From: an uncultured Lachnospiraceae bacterium
Lineage (GTDB): Bacteria; Bacillota; Clostridia; Lachnospirales; Lachnospiraceae
NCBI GenBank assembly: GCA_910587105.1
Contig: CAJUMB010000004.1
Coordinates: 45,719-109,718 of the forward strand
Length of the DNA stretch: 64,000 nt
Direction of reading: 5' to 3'
Shown here: positions 1 through 7,397 of the stretch, one piece after another
Layout of the letters: each line of letters begins with the position of its first letter
Position numbering within the stretch: position 1 is the first letter of the stretch
Program-made: the position numbers and the translations under genes
Notes under the pieces: generated by a model
Database searches by the model: none
Told to the model about the DNA's origin: nothing
Seen by the model: only the letters and a program-made list of their open reading frames with translations

Positions 1-88
1 GAATCATCCGGACTATCTCTCTGGAAATATTGACGTTGAATTTATTGAAAACATGCAGCAGCAGTTGGAGCGTGGACAGATGGCGTAA
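1..88 (+). CDS. accC: Biotin carboxylase subunit of acetyl-CoA carboxylase, 3' end only
   Basis: The window opens inside a reading frame (codons begin at base 2) that ends at the TAA at 86-88. Only the last 28 residues are seen, from NHPDYLSGN to GQMA. The HPDYLSGN-like stretch suits the C-terminal end of biotin carboxylase (AccC), the ATP-dependent subunit that carboxylates the biotin of BCCP. The direct evidence is thin; the call rests mostly on the gene that follows 64 bases later, the fused carboxyltransferase subunits of the same enzyme, which fits the usual accC-accD-accA order of Clostridia fatty-acid operons. Confidence 0.75.
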   Translation, partial: NHPDYLSGNIDVEFIENMQQQLERGQMA

Positions 89-152
89 ATGATCGTCCGG
101 ACGTGTTTCAATCTGAGGGTGCGGCAGGGAAAAGCGTAAAGGTGACAGTGTT

Positions 153-1910
153 ATGAAATTAGACAATGTGTTTAAAAAAACCAGACTGCCAAAGAGAAGA
201 AGTGCGGCATCTGCGGATGCCGCAAGACCAGAAGTACCAGAAGGTCTTGTGCGTAAATGTAACATGTGTAAAGGAGCCATTATTGCGGAGGACGTGAGGG
301 ATGGCTTATATATCTGCCCCAAATGCGGGGGATATTTCCGGATACACGCCTACCGGCGCATTGAGATGATTGCGGATGAGGGCACATTTGAAGAATGGGA
401 CAGGGGGCTTACCACAAAAAATCCCCTGAAATTCAGAGGATATGAGGAAAAGCTGGCAGCGCTTCAGGAAAAGACAGGGCTTTCAGAGGCGGTGGTCACG
501 GGAAAGGTGCAGATTGAAGGCATAGATGCCGTACTGGGCGTCTGCGATGGGCGTTTTCTCATGGCCAGTATGGGAGAAGTTGTGGGCGAGAAGATCACAA
601 GGGCTGTGGAGCGCGCCACACGGGAAAAACTTCCGCTGATCATTTTTACCTGTTCCGGAGGGGCCAGAATGCAGGAGGGAATTGTCTCTTTGATGCAGAT
701 GGCGAAAACATCTGCCGCACTGAAACGGCACAGCGATGCGGGACTTTTGTATATTACGGTGCTGACAGACCCTACCACCGGAGGGGTGACGGCAAGTTTC
801 GCCATGCTTGGGGATGTGATACTGGCAGAGCCGAAAGCTCTGATTGGATTTGCCGGCCCCCGGGTGATTGGCCAGACCATCGGCCAGAAACTGCCCAAAG
901 GTTTTCAGCGGTCAGAATTTCTTTTGGAACATGGGTTTATTGATGGAATTGTGGAGCGTCCTCAGATGAAAGAGACCCTCGGCAGGTTGTTAAAGCTTCA
1001 CAGGGACAGCCAGAAGGAGTCCAAGACGGCAGACGGGACCTCCGGTTTCTCTGCGGCAGGCCAGAGTCAGGAAGCAGAGACTCGGCACAAACAGAGCATT
1101 AGGGGACAAAGGCCTCAGAGGATGGAGACCGCCAGAGCCTGGGAACGTGTGCTTGCTTCCAGGAAGAAAGGGCGTCCGGTGGGAAGCGATTATATAGAAG
1201 CTCTGTTTACGGATTTTGTAGAAATGCACGGGGACCGGTATTTTGCGGACAATCAGGCGATTATCGGCGGCATTGCAAGATTTCACGGAATTCCGGTGAC
1301 CGTGATTGCCCAGGCAAAGGGTTCTGACACGAAAGAGAATATCCAGAGGAACTTTGGAATGCCTTCCCCTGACGGTTATCGAAAATCCCTGCGTCTGATG
1401 AAACAGGCAGAGAAATTCCACCGTCCTGTAATCTGTTTTGTGGATACTCCAGGCGCCTTCTGCGGCGTGGAGGCGGAAGAGAGGGGGCAGGGAGAAGCCA
1501 TCGCCAGAAATATTTACGAAATGTCGGCGCTGAAAGTACCCATTCTTTCCATCGTAATCGGTGAGGGAGGAAGCGGCGGGGCCCTGGCCCTGGCTATGGC
1601 TGACCAGGTGTGGATGCTGGAAAATTCCATTTATTCCATCCTGTCTCCAGAGGGGTTTGCCAGCATTTTGTGGAAAGACAGCGGAAAAGCCCAGGAAGCG
1701 GCGGAAGTTATGAAACTTACGGCAGAGGATTTGTACAGACAGGGGATTGTGGAGCGGGTGCTTCCTGAGCCGGAGGATTATACAGTAGAGAATATGGAAG
1801 CGGTTACAGACCTGTTGGAAGAACAGATGGAAGAATTCCTGGCCCAATACGGCCATATGGATGGAGATCAGCTGGCACAGCACAGGTATGACAGGTTCCG
1901 GGATATGTAG
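153..1910 (+). CDS. accDA: Acetyl-CoA carboxylase carboxyltransferase, fused beta and alpha subunits
   Basis: This cytoplasmic enzyme moves the carboxyl group from carboxybiotin to acetyl-CoA to make malonyl-CoA, the first committed step of fatty-acid synthesis. The 585-residue protein contains both subunits that most bacteria make separately. Residues 1-285 are AccD with a four-cysteine zinc ribbon (C36, C39, C55, C58) and the crotonase-like oxyanion segment around CSGGARMQEG. Residues about 330-585 are AccA, with the GEGGSGGALA glycine motif. A hydrophilic, low-complexity linker at about 285-330 joins them. The ATG follows an AAAGGTGA ribosome site. The next gene starts 10 bases after the stop, so it sits in a fatty-acid operon. 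There is no frame break, so the fusion is genuine in this sequence. Confidence 0.95.
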   Translation: MKLDNVFKKTRLPKRRSAASADAARPEVPEGLVRKCNMCKGAIIAEDVRDGLYICPKCGGYFRIHAYRRIEMIADEGTFEEWDRGLTTKNPLKFRGYEEKLAALQEKTGLSEAVVTGKVQIEGIDAVLGVCDGRFLMASMGEVVGEKITRAVERATREKLPLIIFTCSGGARMQEGIVSLMQMAKTSAALKRHSDAGLLYITVLTDPTTGGVTASFAMLGDVILAEPKALIGFAGPRVIGQTIGQKLPKGFQRSEFLLEHGFIDGIVERPQMKETLGRLLKLHRDSQKESKTADGTSGFSAAGQSQEAETRHKQSIRGQRPQRMETARAWERVLASRKKGRPVGSDYIEALFTDFVEMHGDRYFADNQAIIGGIARFHGIPVTVIAQAKGSDTKENIQRNFGMPSPDGYRKSLRLMKQAEKFHRPVICFVDTPGAFCGVEAEERGQGEAIARNIYEMSALKVPILSIVIGEGGSGGALALAMADQVWMLENSIYSILSPEGFASILWKDSGKAQEAAEVMKLTAEDLYRQGIVERVLPEPEDYTVENMEAVTDLLEEQMEEFLAQYGHMDGDQLAQHRYDRFRDM

Positions 1911-1920
1911 GAGAAAAAGT

Positions 1921-3000
1921 ATGCAGATTAAGCCATTGAGAATGGGAAATATAGAAGCAAAGCTTCCGATTATACAAGGCGGTATGGGGATAGGAATCAG
2001 CCTGGGCGGTCTTGCAGGGGCAGTTGCGAAAGAAGGCGGTGTTGGAATTATTTCCGCTGCTCAAATCGGTTACAGGGAGCCGGATTTTGACCGGAATACG
2101 AAAGAGGCCAATTTGAGGGCGGTCCGGACAGAATATGCAAAAGCCCGTGCCATTGCGCCGGAGGGTGTGATCGGCTTTAACATTATGGTCGCCATGAAAG
2201 ATTACGATGATTATGTAAGGGCGGCTGTGGAGGCAGGGGCAGATCTCATCATCTCCGGAGCAGGGCTCCCCACAGAACTGCCTAGAATTGCCGGGGATGC
2301 AAAAGTGAAGCTGGCACCCATTGTATCTACTGCGAAGTCTGCAAAAGTAATTTTCAAATACTGGGACAGAAAATATAAACGGATGCCGGATCTTCTGGTA
2401 ATTGAAGGACCCCGTGCAGGAGGACATCTGGGATTTACCCGGGAGCAGCTGGAAGAATACCTGCCCTCCTATGACGCAGAAATCAAAGAAATTCTGTCTG
2501 TTGTGAGAGAATATGAAAAGGCATATGGTTTCAAGATTCCCACAGCCCTTGCCGGGGGGATTGACAGCAGAGAGGCGGCAGCCCATGCATTTTCTCTGGG
2601 AGCAGACGCTGTTCAGGCAGCCACCAGATTTGTCACCACAGAGGAATGCGATGCGGATGTACGCTATAAACAGGCATATATTAAGGCGGCCCAGGAAGAT
2701 ATTATTATTGTGAAAAGTCCCGTGGGAATGCCAGGACGTGCCATTAAGAATTCTCTGATGGAAAAGGTTATGAGCGGTGAAAAGATTCCCCATGGCCCCT
2801 GCCGCCGCTGTCTGGAAAAATGTAATCCTGCCGAGACTCCTTACTGCATTACCGAGGCACTCATTCATGCCGCCAGAGGTGAGGTGGAGGACGGACTGTT
2901 ATTCTGCGGGGCATATGCCTACAGAGCAGACCATATAGAAAACGTAAGAGAAGTGATTGATTCCCTTCTGCCGCAAGGGAGTGGAAATCAGGAGGGGTAA
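1921..3000 (+). CDS. FabK/nitronate-monooxygenase-family flavin oxidoreductase
   Basis: A 359-residue TIM-barrel flavoprotein of the 2-nitropropane dioxygenase/FabK family. The family signatures are an N-terminal PIIQGGMGIGIS, an EGPRAGGHLG phosphate-binding stretch and ALAGGIDSREAA. Members are either FMN enoyl-ACP reductases (FabK) or nitronate monooxygenases. Its place between accDA and a MarR regulator favours a role in fatty-acid elongation, but this is inferred from context. The start at 1921 follows AGGAGAAAAAGT. An upstream in-frame ATG at 1861 lies inside accDA and is less likely. Near the C-terminus is a four-cysteine cluster (C294, C297, C301, C309, spacing C-x2-C-x3-C-x7-C) that could bind a metal or Fe-S centre and that I do not associate with classical FabK. 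Confidence 0.85.
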   Translation: MQIKPLRMGNIEAKLPIIQGGMGIGISLGGLAGAVAKEGGVGIISAAQIGYREPDFDRNTKEANLRAVRTEYAKARAIAPEGVIGFNIMVAMKDYDDYVRAAVEAGADLIISGAGLPTELPRIAGDAKVKLAPIVSTAKSAKVIFKYWDRKYKRMPDLLVIEGPRAGGHLGFTREQLEEYLPSYDAEIKEILSVVREYEKAYGFKIPTALAGGIDSREAAAHAFSLGADAVQAATRFVTTEECDADVRYKQAYIKAAQEDIIIVKSPVGMPGRAIKNSLMEKVMSGEKIPHGPCRRCLEKCNPAETPYCITEALIHAARGEVEDGLLFCGAYAYRADHIENVREVIDSLLPQGSGNQEG

Positions 3001-3004
3001 GGCT

Positions 3005-3487
3005 ATGGAAGATGCATATAAGACGATTAATGATACGCTGGTGAGCCTGATTAATAAGATTTGGGTATTGGAAGGAAAAGCCATCATTACAGAAGAATTC
3101 AGAGACCTTACCAACAATGATATGCATGTAATCGAGGCGGTGGGACAAGGCGATGGGGCCAATATGTCCTCCATTGCCAGGAAGCTGGATATTACAGTGG
3201 GTTCCCTTACCACCGCCATGAACAGCCTGGTTAAGAAGAAATATGTGGAGCGTTACAGAGGCGAAGAGGACAGACGGGTGGTCTTTGTGAAGCTCACAGA
3301 AAAAGGAGTGAGGGCGTATGTCCACCATGAGGATTATCACAGGCAGATGACCCAGGCAATCCTTGACAGGCTGGAGGGGGAAGAAATAGCAGTATTATTG
3401 AAAACCCTGGATACCTTGAAAGAATTTTTTGCCAGTTATCAGAAATTAAATGCACCGGCAGATGAGCCGCCGGTGATGACAGGGTGA
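3005..3487 (+). CDS. MarR-family regulator, FabT-like
   Basis: A 160-residue winged-helix protein. The DNA-binding part reads TNNDMHVIEAVGQG, then SSIARKLDITVGSLTTAMN (recognition helix) and the wing RGEEDRRVVFVKLTEKG, which is the typical MarR DxR wing. It starts 4 bases after the previous stop, with GAGGGG as ribosome site, so it is co-transcribed with the FabK-like gene. MarR proteins in this setting, such as FabT, repress fatty-acid synthesis genes in response to acyl-ACP. FabT usually sits near the start of the fab operon, whereas here the gene is last in the visible cluster. Function is inferred from context. A strong terminator follows. Confidence 0.85.
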   Translation: MEDAYKTINDTLVSLINKIWVLEGKAIITEEFRDLTNNDMHVIEAVGQGDGANMSSIARKLDITVGSLTTAMNSLVKKKYVERYRGEEDRRVVFVKLTEKGVRAYVHHEDYHRQMTQAILDRLEGEEIAVLLKTLDTLKEFFASYQKLNAPADEPPVMTG

Positions 3488-3493
3488 TTTTGG

Positions 3494-3533
3494 AAAAAGA
3501 CACAGACTATTGGGAAGGTCAGTGTCTTTTTTC
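3494..3533 (+). terminator. Rho-independent terminator of the fatty-acid operon
   Basis: A 10-bp perfect stem (AAAAAGACAC with GTGTCTTTTT) has an 18-base loop and runs into a T-rich tract, seven bases after the MarR stop codon. Confidence 0.85.
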
Positions 3534-3590
3534 TTTCTGCGGATCAGATAATGGCAGTTTCAAAAAAGCAATAAAAGAAATCAGAATGTA

Positions 3591-3619
3591 TTGACAGAAA
3601 GGCGCTGTACTGTTATAAT
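3591..3619 (+). promoter_or_regulatory. Sigma-A-type promoter of the methionine-type ABC importer
   Basis: TTGACA at 3591-3596, a 17-base spacer and TATAAT at 3614-3619 form a consensus promoter. The leader of about 140 bases before the lipoprotein start shows no S-box or T-box hallmarks by eye, so any control by methionine is not visible here. Confidence 0.85.
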
Positions 3620-3764
3620 CCTACTAAAATGCTATGAATTACGATGGGAATTATAGATAAAAAACTGTCAGAAAATGATGGTTTTTAAATAAATTTCATA
3701 AATCTTAAATTAAGGCCAGCAGGTGAGTATAGGTATTCTGGCCATTAAGCAGGAAGGAGCTACA

Positions 3765-5441
3765 ATGAAAAAAGCAGCAGCATTATTACTGGCATTTGTA
3801 TTCGTGCTTGCATCTTTGGCGGGATGCGGAAAGAAGGAAAGCACAGACAGCCAGGCAAAGACAGAAGACGCAGGGGAAGATAAGGGCATTTACCGCACTC
3901 TGGATGAGATTAAAGAGAGCGGCAAGCTGATTGTGGGTGTTTTCAGTGATAAGAATCCTTTTGGGTATGTGGATGAAAACGGCGATTATCAGGGATATGA
4001 TGTTTACTTTGCAGAAAGAATGGCAGAAGACCTGGGTGTGGAGCTGGAATATGTGTCTACAGAACCGGCCAGCCGGGTAGAATATCTGGAATCCGGGAAA
4101 GTGGACGTGATACTTGCTAACTTTACCGTGACAGAAGAAAGAGCCCAGTCGGTAGACTTTGCACTGCCCTATATGAAAGTTTCACTGGGAGTAGTTTCAC
4201 CGGATGATGCGTTGATTACGAAACCGGAAGATCTGGAAGGCAAAAAGCTGATTGTGGCAAAAGGGACAACGGCTGAGACCTATTTTACAGAGAATTATCC
4301 GGATGTGGAGCTTCTGAAATTCGACCAGTATACAGAAGCTTATAATGCTCTGCTGGACGGCAGGGGAGCAGCTTTGTCTACAGATAATACGGAAGTCCTT
4401 GCATGGGCACTGAAAAATGACGGATTTTCCGTGGGTATTCCTTCACTGGGAGATTTGGATACCATCGCTCCGGCAGTATCTAAGGGAAATGATACATTAA
4501 AAGACTGGATTGATGAGGAGATCAAATCTCTGGCCGACGAGGAATTTTTCCACGCAGACTATAAGGAGACTCTGGAACCGGTGTACGGTACTGAGGTTGA
4601 CATGGACAGTCTGGTAGTAGAGGGCGGCGTGGTAGATGGAAAAGAGCCTCAAGACGCAGATGACGCGGAGGCTGAGGAAGATTCTGACGAAGAACCGGCA
4701 GAGGCGAAAGGGGATATTACTGTAGCAGCATCCTCCACACCTCATGCGGAAATACTGGAAGAGGTAAAACCGATTCTGGAAAAAGAAGGCTGGAATTTGG
4801 AAGTGACTGTATTTGACGATTATATTCAGCCCAACCTGGTAGTGGACAACGAAGAATTTGATGCCAACTATTTCCAGCATATTCCATATCTGGATGATTT
4901 TAACGAAGAACATGGTACACATCTGGTCAATGCAGGGGGGATTCATTATGAGCCCTTCGGCATTTATCCGGGAACCAAGAAATCTTTAGATGACCTGGAA
5001 GAAAAAGATGTGATTGCAGTGCCCAACGACACGACCAATGAGGCCAGGGCCCTTCTTCTTCTGGAAGCCAACGGCGTAATTACCCTGAAAGAGGGAGCAG
5101 GGCTGGCAGCCACAGTAAAAGATATTGAGGATAATCCCAAAGATGTCCAGATTCAGGAACTGGAGGCGGCACAGGTATCCCGTGTGAAGGACGAAGTTGC
5201 TTTTGTAGTATTAAACGGAAACTATGCCCTTCAGGCAGGGTTCTCTGTGGGAAATGACTCCATTGCCTATGAGACATCAGATTCCGAAGCAGCCCAGACT
5301 TACGTAAATGTAATTGCGGTGAAAGAGGGAAATGAGGAATCTGAAGGCATTCAGGCGCTGGTAGAAGCTCTGAAATCTGACGAAATCAAAACATATATTG
5401 ATGATACTTATGATGGAGCAGTCATTCCATTTGAAGAATAA
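3765..5441 (+). CDS. Lipoprotein with two fused solute-binding domains (SBP family 3 plus MetQ/NlpA)
   Basis: A 558-residue ABC-importer binding protein. The start at ATG 3765 follows AAGGAGCTACA and gives a lipoprotein signal ending in LASLAGC; the GTG at 3723 would spoil the signal peptide. Residues about 35-290 are a type-3 periplasmic binding fold of polar amino-acid and cystine transporters (KLIVGVFSDKNPFGY, GYDVYFAERMA, ANFTVTEERAQSVDF). A strongly acidic linker (about 290-318) joins it to a MetQ/NlpA-type domain at about 320-558 (ITVAASSTPHAEILEEVK, ANYFQHIPYLDDFN, NDTTNEARALLLLE). The next genes are the matching MetN ATPase and MetI permease. So one lipid-anchored chain carries two binding modules of different families, probably widening the substrates delivered to a single permease. 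Substrates are inferred. Confidence 0.9.
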   Translation: MKKAAALLLAFVFVLASLAGCGKKESTDSQAKTEDAGEDKGIYRTLDEIKESGKLIVGVFSDKNPFGYVDENGDYQGYDVYFAERMAEDLGVELEYVSTEPASRVEYLESGKVDVILANFTVTEERAQSVDFALPYMKVSLGVVSPDDALITKPEDLEGKKLIVAKGTTAETYFTENYPDVELLKFDQYTEAYNALLDGRGAALSTDNTEVLAWALKNDGFSVGIPSLGDLDTIAPAVSKGNDTLKDWIDEEIKSLADEEFFHADYKETLEPVYGTEVDMDSLVVEGGVVDGKEPQDADDAEAEEDSDEEPAEAKGDITVAASSTPHAEILEEVKPILEKEGWNLEVTVFDDYIQPNLVVDNEEFDANYFQHIPYLDDFNEEHGTHLVNAGGIHYEPFGIYPGTKKSLDDLEEKDVIAVPNDTTNEARALLLLEANGVITLKEGAGLAATVKDIEDNPKDVQIQELEAAQVSRVKDEVAFVVLNGNYALQAGFSVGNDSIAYETSDSEAAQTYVNVIAVKEGNEESEGIQALVEALKSDEIKTYIDDTYDGAVIPFEE

Positions 5442-5531
5442 GAGCAGTGTAAATTACTGCCGCTGATAAGAAGCTGTGGAAAAATTAAGACGCATGAGTT
5501 ATTTTTCTGTAGTTTCTAAGCTGGAGTGAAG

Positions 5532-5560
5532 GAATCGGGGACGCTGGCAGTGTCCCCGAT
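5532..5560 (+). other. Intercistronic hairpin between the binding protein and metN
   Basis: AATCGGGGAC and GTCCCCGATT form a perfect 10-bp stem around a 9-base loop. No T run follows, so it is more likely an mRNA-stabilising or partial-stop structure that keeps the binding-protein message more abundant than metNI than a full terminator. Confidence 0.6.
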
Positions 5561-5634
5561 TTCGTGGTATAAAAGCAGAAGCACTCCCGGGACAAAGGCT
5601 TACCGGGAACATTCAGGTACAGGAGAGGGTAAAC

Positions 5635-6642
5635 ATGGAACCGATTATAAAGGTAGAGCATTTAAGAAAAGTATTTCAAACCACAGCTGGAGAAGTGGCT
5701 GCGGCAGACGATATCAGCTTTTCCATTGAAAAGGGCGATATTTATGGGATTATCGGGCTTTCCGGGGCAGGAAAGAGTACACTGGTGCGGTGTCTGAATC
5801 TTCTAGAAAGGCCGTCCTCCGGAAAAGTTTTCGTGGGAAATCAGAATCTCCCGGACCTTCCGGAAAAAGAACTGCGCAGAGTGAGGCGGAAAATCGGGAT
5901 GATTTTCCAGCATTTTAATCTGCTGATGCAGAGGACAGTGCTGGATAATGTGTGTTTTCCCATGGAGATTTCAGGCGTTAAGAAAAAGGAAGCCCGGAAG
6001 AGGGCCATGGAATTTCTGAAAACAGTGGGGCTGGAGGAAAAGGCCAAGTCTTATCCGGCACAGTTGTCCGGCGGCCAGAAACAGCGTGTGGCCATTGCCC
6101 GTGTGCTGGCCAGTGATCCGGAAATCCTGCTGTGCGACGAGGCTACCAGTGCCCTTGACCCCCAGACAACTAAGTCTATCCTGGCGCTGTTGAAGGAGAT
6201 AAACCAGAAATACGGAATCACCATTGTGGTGATCACTCATGAAATGAGTGTGATTCAGGAAATCTGCCGTCATGTGGCAGTTCTGGACCAGGGAAAACTG
6301 GCGGAATCGGGGACAGTGGAAGAACTGTTCCACTCACCGAAAACAGAGGCGGCCCGGAAGCTGATTTTAAACGCAGGCAGTCAGATTCAGCAGATGCGTG
6401 GCAAGCGGCTGATTCGAATTACCTTTTCGGGACAGTCGTCTTTTCAGCCAGTGATTGGAAATGCGGTTCTTTTGTATAAAACACCGCTGAACATTATGTA
6501 TGCTGACACGAAAGATATCAACGGAAAAGCGGAAGGTGAGATGATTCTTCAGCTGCCGGAAGACAAGATTACGGCAGATAAGATGATTGCGTATTTCCGT
6601 CAGGAAAAACTTGGGGTGGAGGAATTGGAAAATGTGGGATAA
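5635..6642 (+). CDS. metN: Methionine-type ABC importer ATPase with C-terminal NIL domain
   Basis: A 335-residue cytoplasmic ATPase that powers the importer. It has Walker A GLSGAGKST (residues 41-49), the ABC signature LSGGQKQRVAIARVL, Walker B ILLCDEATSALDP and the switch histidine in VITHEMSV. About 80 C-terminal residues (RGKRLIRITFSGQSSFQPVI onward) match the ACT-like NIL domain, which in MetN binds methionine and gives trans-inhibition. The ATG is preceded by AGGAGAGGG. The 3' end overlaps metI, so translation is likely coupled. The MetN type agrees with the MetQ-like half of the upstream binding protein; cystine or other sulfur amino acids remain possible substrates. Confidence 0.93.
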   Translation: MEPIIKVEHLRKVFQTTAGEVAAADDISFSIEKGDIYGIIGLSGAGKSTLVRCLNLLERPSSGKVFVGNQNLPDLPEKELRRVRRKIGMIFQHFNLLMQRTVLDNVCFPMEISGVKKKEARKRAMEFLKTVGLEEKAKSYPAQLSGGQKQRVAIARVLASDPEILLCDEATSALDPQTTKSILALLKEINQKYGITIVVITHEMSVIQEICRHVAVLDQGKLAESGTVEELFHSPKTEAARKLILNAGSQIQQMRGKRLIRITFSGQSSFQPVIGNAVLLYKTPLNIMYADTKDINGKAEGEMILQLPEDKITADKMIAYFRQEKLGVEELENVG

Positions 6643-7294
6643 TGAGATGATTACCATGCTGGTGGACGGAACCTGGGATACCCTGTATATGACACTGATG
6701 TCCACATTATTTGGGTATATTCTGGGTCTGCCCATGGGGATTTTGCTGGCAGTGACAGACAAAGAGGGCATCCGGCCCAACGTGTTCGTGTATAAGATAC
6801 TGGACTTTATCGCCAATCTGGTGAGGAGTATTCCTTTTTTGATTCTTCTGATCCTAGTCATACCGGTGACAAAGGCAATTGTGGGGCAGAGCTATGGCCC
6901 CAGTGCCACGGTGGTGCCTCTGGTGATTGCGGCGGCGCCGTTTATCGCCCGTATGGTGGAATCTTCCTTAAAGGAAGTGGACCAGGGTGTCATTGAGGCC
7001 GCCATGAGCATGGGAGCCGGTACGGCATCCATCATCTGGAAAGTGCTGCTGGCAGAGGCCCGCACTTCACTGCTGGTGGGGGTTACCATTGCCATCGGCA
7101 CCATTCTGGGCTATTCCGCCATGGCAGGTGTCGTGGGCGGCGGCGGCCTGGGAGATATTGCTATACGTTATGGATACTATCGGTATCAGACAGACGTGAT
7201 GATTGTGACTATTGTGATACTGGTGGCTCTGGTGCAGCTGCTGCAGGGGCTGGGTATGATGCTGTCCAAGAAGCTGGACAAGCGCCGGGCTTAA
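6632..7294 (+). CDS. metI: Methionine-type ABC importer permease
   Basis: A 220-residue membrane protein with about five hydrophobic segments. Its cytoplasmic coupling motif EAAMSMGAGTASIIWKVLL is the EAA loop that docks on the ATPase. ATG 6632 is chosen because GGAGG lies nine bases upstream and the encoded N-terminus (MWDNEMITMLVDGTWDTLYM) aligns with MetI; it overlaps the end of metN by 11 bases. An upstream ATG at 6587 would add 15 residues without a ribosome site. It is the last gene of the operon, followed by a terminator. Confidence 0.93.
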   Translation: MWDNEMITMLVDGTWDTLYMTLMSTLFGYILGLPMGILLAVTDKEGIRPNVFVYKILDFIANLVRSIPFLILLILVIPVTKAIVGQSYGPSATVVPLVIAAAPFIARMVESSLKEVDQGVIEAAMSMGAGTASIIWKVLLAEARTSLLVGVTIAIGTILGYSAMAGVVGGGGLGDIAIRYGYYRYQTDVMIVTIVILVALVQLLQGLGMMLSKKLDKRRA

Positions 7295-7333
7295 TAGCAG
7301 CTGGTAATAGCTGGCGGGTGATGCCGCTGAAAG

Positions 7334-7372
7334 AATGGATACCATACATGGGTGTGTTGGTATCCATTTTTT
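7334..7372 (+). terminator. Terminator of the met importer operon
   Basis: An 11-bp perfect stem (AATGGATACCA with TGGTATCCATT) is followed by a TTTT tract. It separates the importer operon from the convergent restriction-type gene that ends at 7398. Confidence 0.88.
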
Positions 7373-7397
7373 GCGGGGATGAGTTTCTTCAATTGTT

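Noticed and set aside
990..2868. Long minus-strand frames opposite accDA and the FabK-like gene
   Set aside because: They are shadows of strongly supported plus-strand genes.
3620..3764. Possible S-box or T-box in the leader of the methionine-type importer
   Set aside because: I found neither the conserved S-box core nor a T-box sequence; only an AT-rich leader after a strong promoter.
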